From contig CAMWNI010000002.1 in assembly GCA_947175545.1 (NCBI GenBank), positions 1 through 64,000 on the forward strand: a stretch of 64,000 bases of DNA. Direction: 5' to 3'. Under the pieces are notes generated by a model. It was not told where the DNA came from and did no database searches. It saw only the letters and a list, made by a program, of their open reading frames with translations. Of this stretch, positions 32,209 through 39,556 are shown piece by piece; position 1 is the stretch's first letter; every line of letters starts with the position of its first letter. Source of the DNA: an uncultured Porphyromonadaceae bacterium (lineage in GTDB: Bacteria > Bacteroidota > Bacteroidia > Bacteroidales > Muribaculaceae). Position numbers and translations under genes: made by a program.

Positions 32209-33513
32209 ATGGAACAAGCGCCCTCTACACCAAAACAGAAAGTAGTTATCATCGGCGGTGGTTTTGCAGGTTTGAACCTGGTTAAGAAGCTGGATCGCAG
32301 TAAATTTGAAATCATTCTGATTAATCGCCACAACTATCACAGCTTCCCCCCGCTTTTTTATCAGATTGCGTCGAGCGGCCTTGACCCCGGCAGTATCTGC
32401 TTCCCGCTGCGTCGCGAACTTTTCCGCCGCCTTGACGGCAAGGCCATGACTCTTGTGATGGGAAACGCTACCAGCATTAATGTTGAGAAGAAAACCGTTA
32501 AGGTAGATGATCGCGATATTGCTTACGATAAACTGGTGATCGCTACCGGTACGACCAATAATTTCTTCAACATGCCGGATTTGATTGAGGATGTCTTCAC
32601 TCTGAAGTCCGCACCTCAGGCAATCCGCTGTCGCAATCAGATTCTCTATAACCTCGAGAAGGCCGCCAACACTAAAGACGCCGAACTCCGTCGACGCCTG
32701 TTGAGTTTCGTCGTTATTGGCGGAGGTCCGACGGGTGTGGAGATCGCCGGTGCGCTTGGCGAGATGAAACGCTATGTCGTGCCGCGCGAATATCCCTCGA
32801 TTCCGCAGCAGGATATGAGAATTCTGCTTGTCGAAGCCGCTCCGTCGCTTCTCGGAACAATGGATCCACGTTCCGGCGCTGAAGTTGAGAAATATCTGAA
32901 ACATCTTTTGGTTGATGTAAAGACTGGCGTCGGCATGCAGTCATATAAGGATGGCGTTGTCAAGTTGGCCGACGGACAGTCAATTCGTTCCGACACGGTC
33001 ATCTGGACCGCCGGTGTGACCGGAGTTAAACTTGATGTTGTTGGAGCGGATATTCACCGCGGACGAGGCAACCGCTTTGTTGTTGACGGCTGTAACCGTG
33101 TTGTCGGGCTTGACGACGTCTATGCAATTGGCGATATTGCCTTGATGCCTGATGTTGACCCCGTATTCCCCAGTGGACATCCGCAGCTTGCCCAGGTTGC
33201 AATCCAGCAGTCCAAGCTGCTTGCTAAGAATCTTAACAAGCGGGAAGAAAAGATTTTCATATATAATGACAAGGGAACCATGGCAACCGTTGGCCGCAAC
33301 CGTGCAGTTGCCGATCTGGGCAAGATTCATCTGAGCGGCTTCCCCGCATGGTTCATCTGGATGTTTATCCATTTGATTTCCATTCTTGGCATGCGCAACA
33401 AGATTTCAGTTCTCATCAACTGGATCTGGGCTTATTTCAGCTATCAGTCAAGTCTGCGCATTCTTATCCGTCCTGACAAATATCCTGTTAAGAACCGCTG
33501 GCGCGAAAAATAA
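32209..33513 (+). CDS. ndh: Type II NADH dehydrogenase (NAD(P)/FAD-dependent oxidoreductase)
   Basis: A 434-residue flavoprotein of the NDH-2 family. The FAD dinucleotide loop is VIIGGGFAGLN at residues about 11-21, the NADH loop is VVIGGGPTGVEIAG at about 166-179, and the quinone-side elements are VYAIGDIAL and QVAIQQSKLLAKNL. A C-terminal hydrophobic patch (FPAWFIWMFIHLISI) would attach it to the inner membrane. It oxidises NADH and reduces quinone without proton pumping. It stands alone between a divergent DUF5715 gene and the converging L27 gene. Confidence 0.92.
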   Translation: MEQAPSTPKQKVVIIGGGFAGLNLVKKLDRSKFEIILINRHNYHSFPPLFYQIASSGLDPGSICFPLRRELFRRLDGKAMTLVMGNATSINVEKKTVKVDDRDIAYDKLVIATGTTNNFFNMPDLIEDVFTLKSAPQAIRCRNQILYNLEKAANTKDAELRRRLLSFVVIGGGPTGVEIAGALGEMKRYVVPREYPSIPQQDMRILLVEAAPSLLGTMDPRSGAEVEKYLKHLLVDVKTGVGMQSYKDGVVKLADGQSIRSDTVIWTAGVTGVKLDVVGADIHRGRGNRFVVDGCNRVVGLDDVYAIGDIALMPDVDPVFPSGHPQLAQVAIQQSKLLAKNLNKREEKIFIYNDKGTMATVGRNRAVADLGKIHLSGFPAWFIWMFIHLISILGMRNKISVLINWIWAYFSYQSSLRILIRPDKYPVKNRWREK

Positions 33514-33520
33514 ACATACC

Positions 33521-33558
33521 ACACTCAAAAGGCGAATCTCAGTTCGCCTTTTGAGTGT
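33521..33558. terminator. Strong hairpin after ndh
   Basis: A 16-bp perfect stem (ACACTCAAAAGGCGAA / TTCGCCTTTTGAGTGT) with a 6-nt loop begins 7 nt after the ndh stop. The 3' flank is A-rich rather than T-rich, so it may act as an RNA 3' stabiliser with the next hairpin doing the termination. Confidence 0.65.
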
Positions 33559-33570
33559 AAATAAAAAAAG

Positions 33571-33602
33571 AACCGACAGGAGGTTGCTCCTGTCGGTTTT
33601 TA
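33571..33602. terminator. Bidirectional terminator between ndh and rpmA
   Basis: An 11-bp perfect stem (AACCGACAGGA / TCCTGTCGGTT) with a 6-nt loop. T runs flank it on both strands (TTTTT on plus, CTTTTTTTATTT on minus), so it can terminate ndh and the rplU-rpmA transcript alike. Confidence 0.85.
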
Positions 33603-33624
33603 GTTGCGGGTTAGTGTAGGGGGG

Positions 33625-33885
33625 TTACTCTGCAATGGGAGTAACGTTGATGAACTGACGACCGTTCTTGCCTTCGGTGAAGAGGACGGTGCCGTCAATG
33701 AGAGCGTAGAGCGTGTGGTCCTTGCCCATGCCTACGTTCAGACCGGGGTGGTGAACAGTACCACGCTGACGCTTGATGATGTTACCGGCTTTAGCGAACT
33801 GACCGCCAAAAATCTTAACACCCAGTCGTTTGCTTTCTGATTCGCGGCCGTTCTTAGAACTGCCGACACCTTTCTTATGTGCCAT
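33625..33885 (-). CDS. rpmA: 50S ribosomal protein L27
   Basis: An 86-residue bL27. The N-terminus [26 protein letters not shown] (quoted in part as [11 protein letters not shown]) lacks the cleavable extension of Firmicutes L27, and [15 protein letters not shown] is diagnostic. L27 reaches toward the peptidyl transferase centre. It follows rplU after 34 nt. Confidence 0.97.
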   Translation of the reverse strand: MAHKKGVGSSKNGRESESKRLGVKIFGGQFAKAGNIIKRQRGTVHHPGLNVGMGKDHTLYALIDGTVLFTEGKNGRQFINVTPIAE

Positions 33886-33919
33886 TTCTCTGTCAGATTT
33901 GGTTTATGGGGTTAAACAA

Positions 33920-34240
33920 TTAAGCGACAATCTCCTTGATAACAACCTGAGAGAAGCACTGGCGATGACCGTTCTTGCGACGGTAGCCCTTGCGGCGCTT
34001 TTTCTTGAACACGATAACTTTGTCGCCCTTAACAAGCTGTTGCTTCACTTCGCAAACAACTTTTGCACCTTCTACGGTGGGAGCGCCTACTTTTACTGCG
34101 CCGTCGGCGTCGACGAGCAAAACTTTGTCAAACTCCACGGTGGAGCCTTCCTTGGCTTCTTCGCCAAGATAGTGGACATAAAGGAACTTGTCCTTTTCAG
34201 CTTTAAACTGCTGGCCCTGAATTTCTACAATTACGTACAT
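33920..34240 (-). CDS. rplU: 50S ribosomal protein L21
   Basis: A 106-residue bL21. [19 protein letters not shown] at the N-terminus and [20 protein letters not shown] near the C-terminus are family hallmarks. It heads the rplU-rpmA operon, with a consensus promoter and a leader of about 100 nt that may be structured. Confidence 0.97.
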   Translation of the reverse strand: MYVIVEIQGQQFKAEKDKFLYVHYLGEEAKEGSTVEFDKVLLVDADGAVKVGAPTVEGAKVVCEVKQQLVKGDKVIVFKKKRRKGYRRKNGHRQCFSQVVIKEIVA

Positions 34241-34345
34241 TTTACGCGTTTTGTGAATTTAGAGGTTAACTCCGTCAGGCGGCGCAGCCGTTTTGCAACG
34301 CTCTTTTTAGAGCCTGAACGAAAAAAATTATGGTTTTTGCGACCG
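34241..34345 (-). promoter_or_regulatory. Candidate structured leader of rplU-rpmA
   Basis: The roughly 100-nt leader between the rplU promoter and ATG contains several complementary segments: GCTCT/AGAGC (34300-34304 with 34309-34313), GGC/GCC at 34281-34289, and an outer TCAGGC/GCCTGA pairing (34275-34280 with 34312-34317). The outer and first inner stems share two bases and so could be alternatives. Such leaders often mediate autoregulation of ribosomal protein genes. This is seen by eye without covariation support. Confidence 0.35.
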
Positions 34346-34375
34346 CAAAGTTACGTATTTATTTTGAATTACAAA
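34346..34375 (-). promoter_or_regulatory. Promoter of rplU-rpmA
   Basis: On the minus strand TTTG (34372-34375), 18 nt, then TAACTTTG (34346-34353). The match to the Bacteroidetes consensus is close. Confidence 0.7.
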
Positions 34376-34407
34376 ACTTTTTGGCCGAAAATTTTCAAGA
34401 ACTTTCT

Positions 34408-35937
34408 TTAGATGTGAAATTTAGCGGACTTGACGCTGTTGCCGACGCTCCAGCAGACAATATAGCTCCCTGAGGCAAGAGAGGCAAGCGAGACAACGGG
34501 TTGGATTTTGCCGGTCTTGATTTTTGCTCCGGAAGGGGTGTAGATGGTCCATGTGCCGCTAATATGGCCGGATGAAGTGAATAATAGGTCCGTGCCTCGG
34601 ACGGTCACTCTGTAGTCAGGGATTTCAATCTCACCAATTGTGCTTTCGTCCGGATTGCCAACGACCGGCACTGAACCTCCGGCGGCGAGAGTGGCAAAGG
34701 CTTCAGTCAGGAACTGGGCGCGTTTCCTGAGGTTGTCTTTGAGGAATTCAACGCCCTCGGCGTAGGAAGAGAAAAGATGTTGTTCATCGTGAGCTTTAGC
34801 GTCGATTGCATACAGCCCGAAATTCTTCTGTTGTGATTTCTCAATTTTAGCCGCTGTGAAGTCTATGTAGTCAATTGTTTTTTCAATCAGGCCGTCGGCA
34901 ATCAGCCGTTTCCAGGTTTCGTTGACGCTATGATGGAATTGCGGGTCTTGACGCAGTCGGTTAATCCATGTGTAGCACCACTCCGGCCCACGACCTTCCT
35001 GAGCAACCAGGGCTTTTGGCCGCGAACCCCAGCGGGCGGAGTTATCGAAGGCGAAGTCAAAATCCCAGACAGGTCCGAAGTAGAATTTATCGTCAGCCTT
35101 ATCCTTATAGAAATAAACGGAGCGGAATGAGTTCGGTTCTGCGGTCAGTTCTGCCGTAATATACCATTGTATCAGAGAATTCAAGTCAAGATAATGTAAG
35201 TAGCCTTCACTGGAATCGAGCCATTTGTCGGAAAACAGTGCATTTTCAAATTTGGCGAGATGTGAACTGATATATTCAATCTGAGAATTGGTAATTACGT
35301 CCTCGTCCGGCGACTTGATTGAGACTTTCATGCCGCATGGAGTTGTGATGACCGCGCCTTCAAGATCGTCGGCCGAGTCATCAATTTCGAGCAGGTAACC
35401 TCCGGAAATGTCGGTCTGAGATGTAACGACTTCCGGTTGCTCAGTGATGTTGACGCGGTTTTTGCGAATGTCAATCTGGTCCGTCAGGCGATATGTGCCA
35501 ACATATTTTTCATTGACCGTGAGGTCAACGAACTTTGCAGTTGGCGCGAAGGGCTGACCGGCTTCGAGGGCAATGAATGAAGCGACAGCATTGCGGAGCA
35601 GTGTCTTATCGCCATGGTCAGCCATGAGGTTCCACTTCTTGCCCTTTGCAAAGTCGGCTCCGGCAAGCGCGGTCTTTTTGGTAAGTTTTAGTTTGTAAGG
35701 CTTTTTCTCAAGTGTAAAAAGCGTGTTGCCGCGTCCACGCACCTTGGTGGAGGGATAGTCGGTTGCGGATCCGTCAGCCTCAACCACTTTAAGATTGGCG
35801 GTAGTGTAGACTTCGGTCGAGGTGATATCCTCGCCGTTGTCAGTTGTGATGTATATGGCAGGCAAATCAGTGACTAATCCTTGGGCCGAAGCGGTAAGCC
35901 CGAAGGTTGCAGCGAAGAGAAATGTAGTAATTTTCAT
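34408..35937 (-). CDS. Secreted CotH kinase family protein
   Basis: A 509-residue protein from the ATG at 35937, with a signal peptide (FLFAATFGLTASAQG). The CotH domain is recognised from STKVRGRGNTLFTLEKKPYK, KKWNLMADHGDKTLLRNAV, and FGPVWDFDFAFDNS, which holds the catalytic-type Asp residues. CotH proteins are atypical protein kinases; in Bacteroidetes they are large secreted or lipoproteins of unknown target. The last 70 residues (GTWTIYTPSGAKIKTGK to SAKFHI) resemble a type IX secretion C-terminal domain. An upstream in-frame ATG at 35994 is rejected because the consensus promoter lies between the two. Confidence 0.85.
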   Translation of the reverse strand: MKITTFLFAATFGLTASAQGLVTDLPAIYITTDNGEDITSTEVYTTANLKVVEADGSATDYPSTKVRGRGNTLFTLEKKPYKLKLTKKTALAGADFAKGKKWNLMADHGDKTLLRNAVASFIALEAGQPFAPTAKFVDLTVNEKYVGTYRLTDQIDIRKNRVNITEQPEVVTSQTDISGGYLLEIDDSADDLEGAVITTPCGMKVSIKSPDEDVITNSQIEYISSHLAKFENALFSDKWLDSSEGYLHYLDLNSLIQWYITAELTAEPNSFRSVYFYKDKADDKFYFGPVWDFDFAFDNSARWGSRPKALVAQEGRGPEWCYTWINRLRQDPQFHHSVNETWKRLIADGLIEKTIDYIDFTAAKIEKSQQKNFGLYAIDAKAHDEQHLFSSYAEGVEFLKDNLRKRAQFLTEAFATLAAGGSVPVVGNPDESTIGEIEIPDYRVTVRGTDLLFTSSGHISGTWTIYTPSGAKIKTGKIQPVVSLASLASGSYIVCWSVGNSVKSAKFHI

Positions 35938-35964
35938 TGGTGTTGTATCGGTAATTAATTCGGG

Positions 35965-35995
35965 CAAATTTACAACAATAATTCTGAAACTCAAA
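35965..35995 (-). promoter_or_regulatory. Promoter of the CotH-family gene
   Basis: TTTG (35992-35995), exactly 19 nt, then TAAATTTG (35965-35972) on the minus strand, with the -7 box ending 27 nt before the chosen ATG. This is one of the best consensus matches in the window. Confidence 0.75.
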
Positions 35996-36025
35996 GCGGA
36001 CAGGGCTAATTTTAGCTCTGTCCGC
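35996..36025 (-). terminator. Terminator after the RNase G gene
   Basis: GCGGACAG and CTGTCCGC pair, extended by GCT/AGC and a G-U pair, to form a 12-bp stem downstream of rng on the minus strand. It directly abuts the -33 box of the CotH-family gene, and the T run is weak. Confidence 0.6.
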
Positions 36026-36063
36026 CGATAAATGAGGGTAAATAAGGGTTGAATGTGCAGGTT

Positions 36064-37728
36064 TTAGTCCTTTGGCTGTTTGTCCGGCGCAGAGTCGGAA
36101 TCCGCAGCTTTGGATCGGGTTTTTGCTTTGCGTTTTGTCTTTGATGCGGAGGAGCTGATGTCCTTCTCTTCGCGCAAGTCAATTTCCTGACGGTCGGGGC
36201 CTATTACCTTGTACTGAAGGTAGGCAAGACTTTGGTCAGCCACGATTTTAAACTTCTTGCTGAATTCGGAACGCCATGTGCGGTAGAGAGACGAAAAGAG
36301 TCCTTTTTTTATGTATGCGTCAACGTATGGGTGAACATACATTACTATGTTCTGTTTCCCAAGGTCGTTGATGCAATAATCAAGTTTTTCGCGAAGGGTG
36401 TCTGTAAATAGAATTGAAGGTTGAACCTCTCCCTTGCCGAGACAGGACGGACATTTTTCAGTCGTTTCAATCTCAAGGTCGGGGCGGACACGCTGGCGGG
36501 TAATTTGCATCAGTCCGAATTTGCTTAGGGGCAGAATGTTGTGGCGTGCGCGGTCTGAAGCCATCAACTCACGCATGTGTTCGTAGAGTTTCTGACGATG
36601 TTCAGCCTTTGCCATGTCAATGAAGTCGACCACGATGATTCCTCCCATGTCCCTTAGACGGAGCTGACGGGCAATTTCGTCGGCCGCACGCAGATTGACC
36701 TCAAGGGCATTCGTTTCCTGGTCTGCGGTTGCTTTGGCGCGATTTCCGGAGTTTACATCAATGACATGGAGAGCCTCAGTATGCTCAATGATGATGTAAG
36801 CACCGGAGCGGAAACTGACGGTCTTGCCGAATGAACTTTTAATCTGTTTGGTTATCCCGTAATTGTCAAAAATCGGCTCGGGTTTGTCGTAGAGTTCGAC
36901 AATGTTGGCCTTCTCGGGTGAAATCAGATTGACGTAGTTGAGCAGCTGACGGTGGATTTCGGGATCGTTAACACGGATTGCCTCAAATGTTTCCGGGTTG
37001 AAAACATCACGCAGGACACCAACTGAGCGTCCGGCTTCTTCATAGACCAGCGCGGGGGCTGTTACCTGGCGCGCTTTCTCAATGGTTTCTTCCCAACGGC
37101 GGACAAGCTCGCGCATTTCATGGTTCAGCTCAGCAACTTTTTTGCCTTCAGCCGACGTCCGGATGATCACTCCAAAGTTATCAGGCTTGATTGCTTCAAC
37201 GATTTTGCGAAGGCGCTGCTTTTCGGCAACGGAACTGATTTTCTGAGAAACATTGATTTTCTGGCCGAATGGAATAAGAACCATGTTGCGCCCGGTAAAG
37301 GTGATTTCGGTTGTCAGTCGCGGACCCTTCGATGATATCGGTTCTTTTACAATCTGGACCAGGAGTTGACGTCCGGGCTGAATCCGGTCAGAGATTGAAC
37401 CATGCTTGTCAATTTCAGGCTCAAGCTTGATTTTTTCAATCTGAGGGATTTTCTTTTTTGGGTCGAGCGCCTGATCCACCACGTTTAAGTACGTCGCAAA
37501 GTTAGAACCCAAATCCAGATAGTGAAGAAAGGCGTCTTTCTCGTAACCCACATTGACAAAGGCGGCATTCAGTCCCGGCATCAGTTTTTTGACCTTAGCC
37601 AGATAAATGTCGCCCACGGCATAGCTGATGGAGCGTGACTCCTTTTGGAGCGACACCAGACGGGAGTCCTCCAGCAGGGCAATACTTGCCTCGTTGGGGC
37701 TAACGTCAACAATCAGTTCGCTTTTCAT
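36064..37728 (-). CDS. rng: Ribonuclease G/E family endoribonuclease
   Basis: A 554-residue Rne/Rng-family enzyme. An S1 domain is near the N-terminus (GDIYLAKVKKLMPGLNAAFV), the catalytic DNase-I-like part has aspartates in LHVIDVNSGN and GGIIVVDFIDM, and the Zn-link is CPSCLGKG. The C-terminus ends in a short Lys/Ser-rich tail rather than the long RNase E scaffold, so RNase G-like activity in rRNA maturation and mRNA turnover is expected. It lies downstream of HU and the 29-residue protein, with a terminator-like hairpin between. Confidence 0.95.
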   Translation of the reverse strand: MKSELIVDVSPNEASIALLEDSRLVSLQKESRSISYAVGDIYLAKVKKLMPGLNAAFVNVGYEKDAFLHYLDLGSNFATYLNVVDQALDPKKKIPQIEKIKLEPEIDKHGSISDRIQPGRQLLVQIVKEPISSKGPRLTTEITFTGRNMVLIPFGQKINVSQKISSVAEKQRLRKIVEAIKPDNFGVIIRTSAEGKKVAELNHEMRELVRRWEETIEKARQVTAPALVYEEAGRSVGVLRDVFNPETFEAIRVNDPEIHRQLLNYVNLISPEKANIVELYDKPEPIFDNYGITKQIKSSFGKTVSFRSGAYIIIEHTEALHVIDVNSGNRAKATADQETNALEVNLRAADEIARQLRLRDMGGIIVVDFIDMAKAEHRQKLYEHMRELMASDRARHNILPLSKFGLMQITRQRVRPDLEIETTEKCPSCLGKGEVQPSILFTDTLREKLDYCINDLGKQNIVMYVHPYVDAYIKKGLFSSLYRTWRSEFSKKFKIVADQSLAYLQYKVIGPDRQEIDLREEKDISSSASKTKRKAKTRSKAADSDSAPDKQPKD

Positions 37729-37790
37729 ATTTGGGCGGATAAGGGTGTTTTAGGGGTTGGTTAACTAAAAAAAAGAATATAAAAATAACA

Positions 37791-37845
37791 AACTTTTGGG
37801 CAGACGGGAATAATCTGTTGAGCGTTCCCCCGAGACCCAAAAGTT
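37791..37845 (-). terminator. Terminator after the 29-residue protein gene
   Basis: AACTTTTGGG and CCCAAAAGTT form a 10-bp base stem, with GGGAA/TTCCC further inside. On the minus strand it is followed by a T-rich stretch (GTTATTTTTATATTC, then eight or more T). It separates the HU and small-protein transcript from rng. Confidence 0.75.
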
Positions 37846-37887
37846 CGTTAGAGTTGTCGTCAAAAAGTAAAGACTAAGCGTTGTCTA

Positions 37888-37977
37888 TTACTTTTTCTTA
37901 TGACGATTCTTGCGCAGGCGCTTTTTGCGCTTGTGGGTAGCCATCTTGTGGCCTTTGCGTTTTTTTCCGCTGGGCAT
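37888..37977 (-). CDS. 29-residue basic ribosome-associated protein (AURKAIP1/COX24-like)
   Basis: A short frame from ATG at 37977 to TAA at 37888 encodes 29 residues, of which about half are Lys or Arg: MPSGKKRKGHKMATHKRK followed by KRLRKNRHKKK. I recognise this as a near-invariant Bacteroidetes peptide, annotated as AURKAIP1/COX24 domain protein, related to the tip of mitochondrial ribosomal protein mS38. A ribosomal location is known for relatives and inferred here. The gene follows HU after 46 nt and is followed by a strong hairpin. Gene finders with a length cutoff will miss it. Confidence 0.88.
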   Translation of the reverse strand: MPSGKKRKGHKMATHKRKKRLRKNRHKKK

Positions 37978-38023
37978 GATGAGTTATTGGTTAGAAGTTA
38001 ATGATTGGTTTTCGTGTTCGCAA

Positions 38024-38299
38024 TTAGTTTCTTACCTGTTCCGAGAAAGACTTTGCGGGCTTGAAAGCGGGAATCTTATGCTCGGGAATCATAATGGTTG
38101 TATTCTTGGAAATGTTACGTGCGGTTTTGGCGCTGCGGGTTTTAACGATGAAACTGCCGAAGCCGCGGAGGTATACGTTCTGACCATCAATCAGAGAGTC
38201 CTTTACAACTTCCATGAATTTTTCAATGGTCTCGAGGACGTTTGCACGATCGATGCCTGTTGACTTAGCGATTTCGCTAACGATTTCTGCTTTTGTCAT
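38024..38299 (-). CDS. HU/IHF family DNA-binding protein
   Basis: A 91-residue histone-like protein starting MTKAEIVSEIAKSTGIDR, with the family arm GFGSFIVKTRSAKTARN and the C-terminal AFKPAKSFSEQV. The DNA-binding arm has IPEHKIPAF where HU normally has the Pro that kinks DNA. It should act as a dimer in chromosome architecture. The start at 38299 is chosen because it gives the canonical N-terminus; the frame extends 32 codons upstream with no family similarity. Confidence 0.95.
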   Translation of the reverse strand: MTKAEIVSEIAKSTGIDRANVLETIEKFMEVVKDSLIDGQNVYLRGFGSFIVKTRSAKTARNISKNTTIMIPEHKIPAFKPAKSFSEQVRN

Positions 38300-38392
38300 G
38301 TTGTTCTGAGTAGCTATTATATATTGTGTAAAATGAGTTAGGTTTTCTTGGTTATTGACCTTGGCAGGGGGACGCCGAGGCTTTTGCGAGTG

Positions 38393-38400
38393 CAAATATC
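38393..38400 (-). promoter_or_regulatory. Possible -7 box of the HU gene
   Basis: GATATTTG on the minus strand differs from TAnnTTTG (spacing-equivalent) at its first base and lies 93 nt before the HU start, implying a long leader. A -33 box is not clear. The rest of the 169-nt gap to rsgA is A/T-rich with no other signal that I can see. Confidence 0.3.
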
Positions 38401-38469
38401 GGAATTTATTTGCACATAATCACCACGTTGGGCGAAAAAATTTCAATAAAATTTGAAAAAAAGGCATTT

Positions 38470-39417
38470 TTAACGGTATTTTGACCCCATTCCGGCAATA
38501 TCGTTCTCCAAAATGGACAAATATGAGGCATAGCGGCTGGCAGAAATCAGATGGTCTGCGACTTGCTGAAGGACAGCGCAGCCGGGTTCGCCTTCAGTGT
38601 GGAGGCAATTGCTGAAGCGGCAGCCATGGCCGGCTTCAAAGATTTCAGGGAAGAAGTGGCTGACCTCATGCTTATCGAAATCGAGGGTGCCGAAGCCGCG
38701 CACTCCGGGGGTGTCAATCAATCGGCCTCCGCCGGGAAGGTCATACATTCTGGAGAAGGTTGTCGTGTGCATTCCGGTTTCGTGACTCTCGCTGACCTCT
38801 GCAACCGCAACTTCGGCATCAGGGACCAGTGCGTTGATAATCGATGACTTTCCGACGCCTGAATTGCCGCTGAGAAGGGTGGTCTTCCCGCCGACGGCCT
38901 CGCGCAGCTCGTCAAGGCCGGCACCGCTGACAGTTGAGGTCCGGATAACACGATAGCCGATTGATGAGTAAAGATAGCTGACAGCGTCAAGAAGTTCGCG
39001 GTCACTGTCGGTTTCAAGCAAGTCGATCTTGTTAATTACAATGATGGCCGGAACACGGTAGGCCTCGGCTGTTGCGAGAAAACGGTCAATGAATGTTGTT
39101 GCGGTTTGCGGACGAAACAGCGAGCATATCAGCAGAGCCTGGTCAATGTTTGCCGCAAGGATATGACTTTCCTTGCTGAGGTTCGACGCACGCCTTATTA
39201 TATAGTTGCGGCGCGGTTCAATCGAGGTAATGTAAGCAATTTCGGAATTAGGGTTTGGAGAGACCTCGACGCGGTCGCCGACGGCAACCGGGTTAGTTGT
39301 CCTGATTCCCTTAATGCGCAGATTGCCTTTCGCGGCAGCTGTCAGGACCTGCTCGTCAGGTCCGTCAATAAGAATGCGATAACGGCTTCCGGTGTTGCTG
39401 ATGACTGTTCCTTTCAT
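38470..39417 (-). CDS. rsgA: Ribosome small subunit-dependent GTPase A
   Basis: A 315-residue circularly permuted GTPase that assists late 30S assembly. An N-terminal OB fold is followed by G4 (VINKIDLLETD), then G1 (LLSGNSGVGKSSIINAL), the switch with TTTFSRMYDLPGG, G3 (DTPGVRGF), and a C-terminal zinc motif CRFSNCLHTEGEPGC. This G4-G1-G3 order is unique to the family. The start ATG at 39417 gives MKGTVISNTGSRYRI; the open frame continues far upstream but without similarity and across the promoter. Confidence 0.96.
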   Translation of the reverse strand: MKGTVISNTGSRYRILIDGPDEQVLTAAAKGNLRIKGIRTTNPVAVGDRVEVSPNPNSEIAYITSIEPRRNYIIRRASNLSKESHILAANIDQALLICSLFRPQTATTFIDRFLATAEAYRVPAIIVINKIDLLETDSDRELLDAVSYLYSSIGYRVIRTSTVSGAGLDELREAVGGKTTLLSGNSGVGKSSIINALVPDAEVAVAEVSESHETGMHTTTFSRMYDLPGGGRLIDTPGVRGFGTLDFDKHEVSHFFPEIFEAGHGCRFSNCLHTEGEPGCAVLQQVADHLISASRYASYLSILENDIAGMGSKYR

Positions 39418-39422
39418 AAGTG

Positions 39423-39454
39423 CAAATTTACGTAAATTAAAACAAATTGTCAAG
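39423..39454 (-). promoter_or_regulatory. Promoter of rsgA, nearly touching the start codon
   Basis: TAAATTTG (39423-39430, minus strand) is separated from the rsgA ATG by only 5 nt. CTTG at 39451-39454 stands 20 nt upstream as a possible -33 element. If this box is used, the transcript is leaderless or nearly so. Confidence 0.55.
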
Positions 39455-39556
39455 GGAAAATGCCTATAAGGACAATTTAGTAGACATAAATATATGTTGG
39501 AATTGAAAAAAAATTCGGAAATTTGCGCCGCAAAAATTAGATTGAAAAGATAGATT

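Noticed and set aside
32167..32904. A 245-codon open frame on the minus strand inside ndh
   Set aside because: It lies antisense to conserved NDH-2 motifs and has no start context or similarity.
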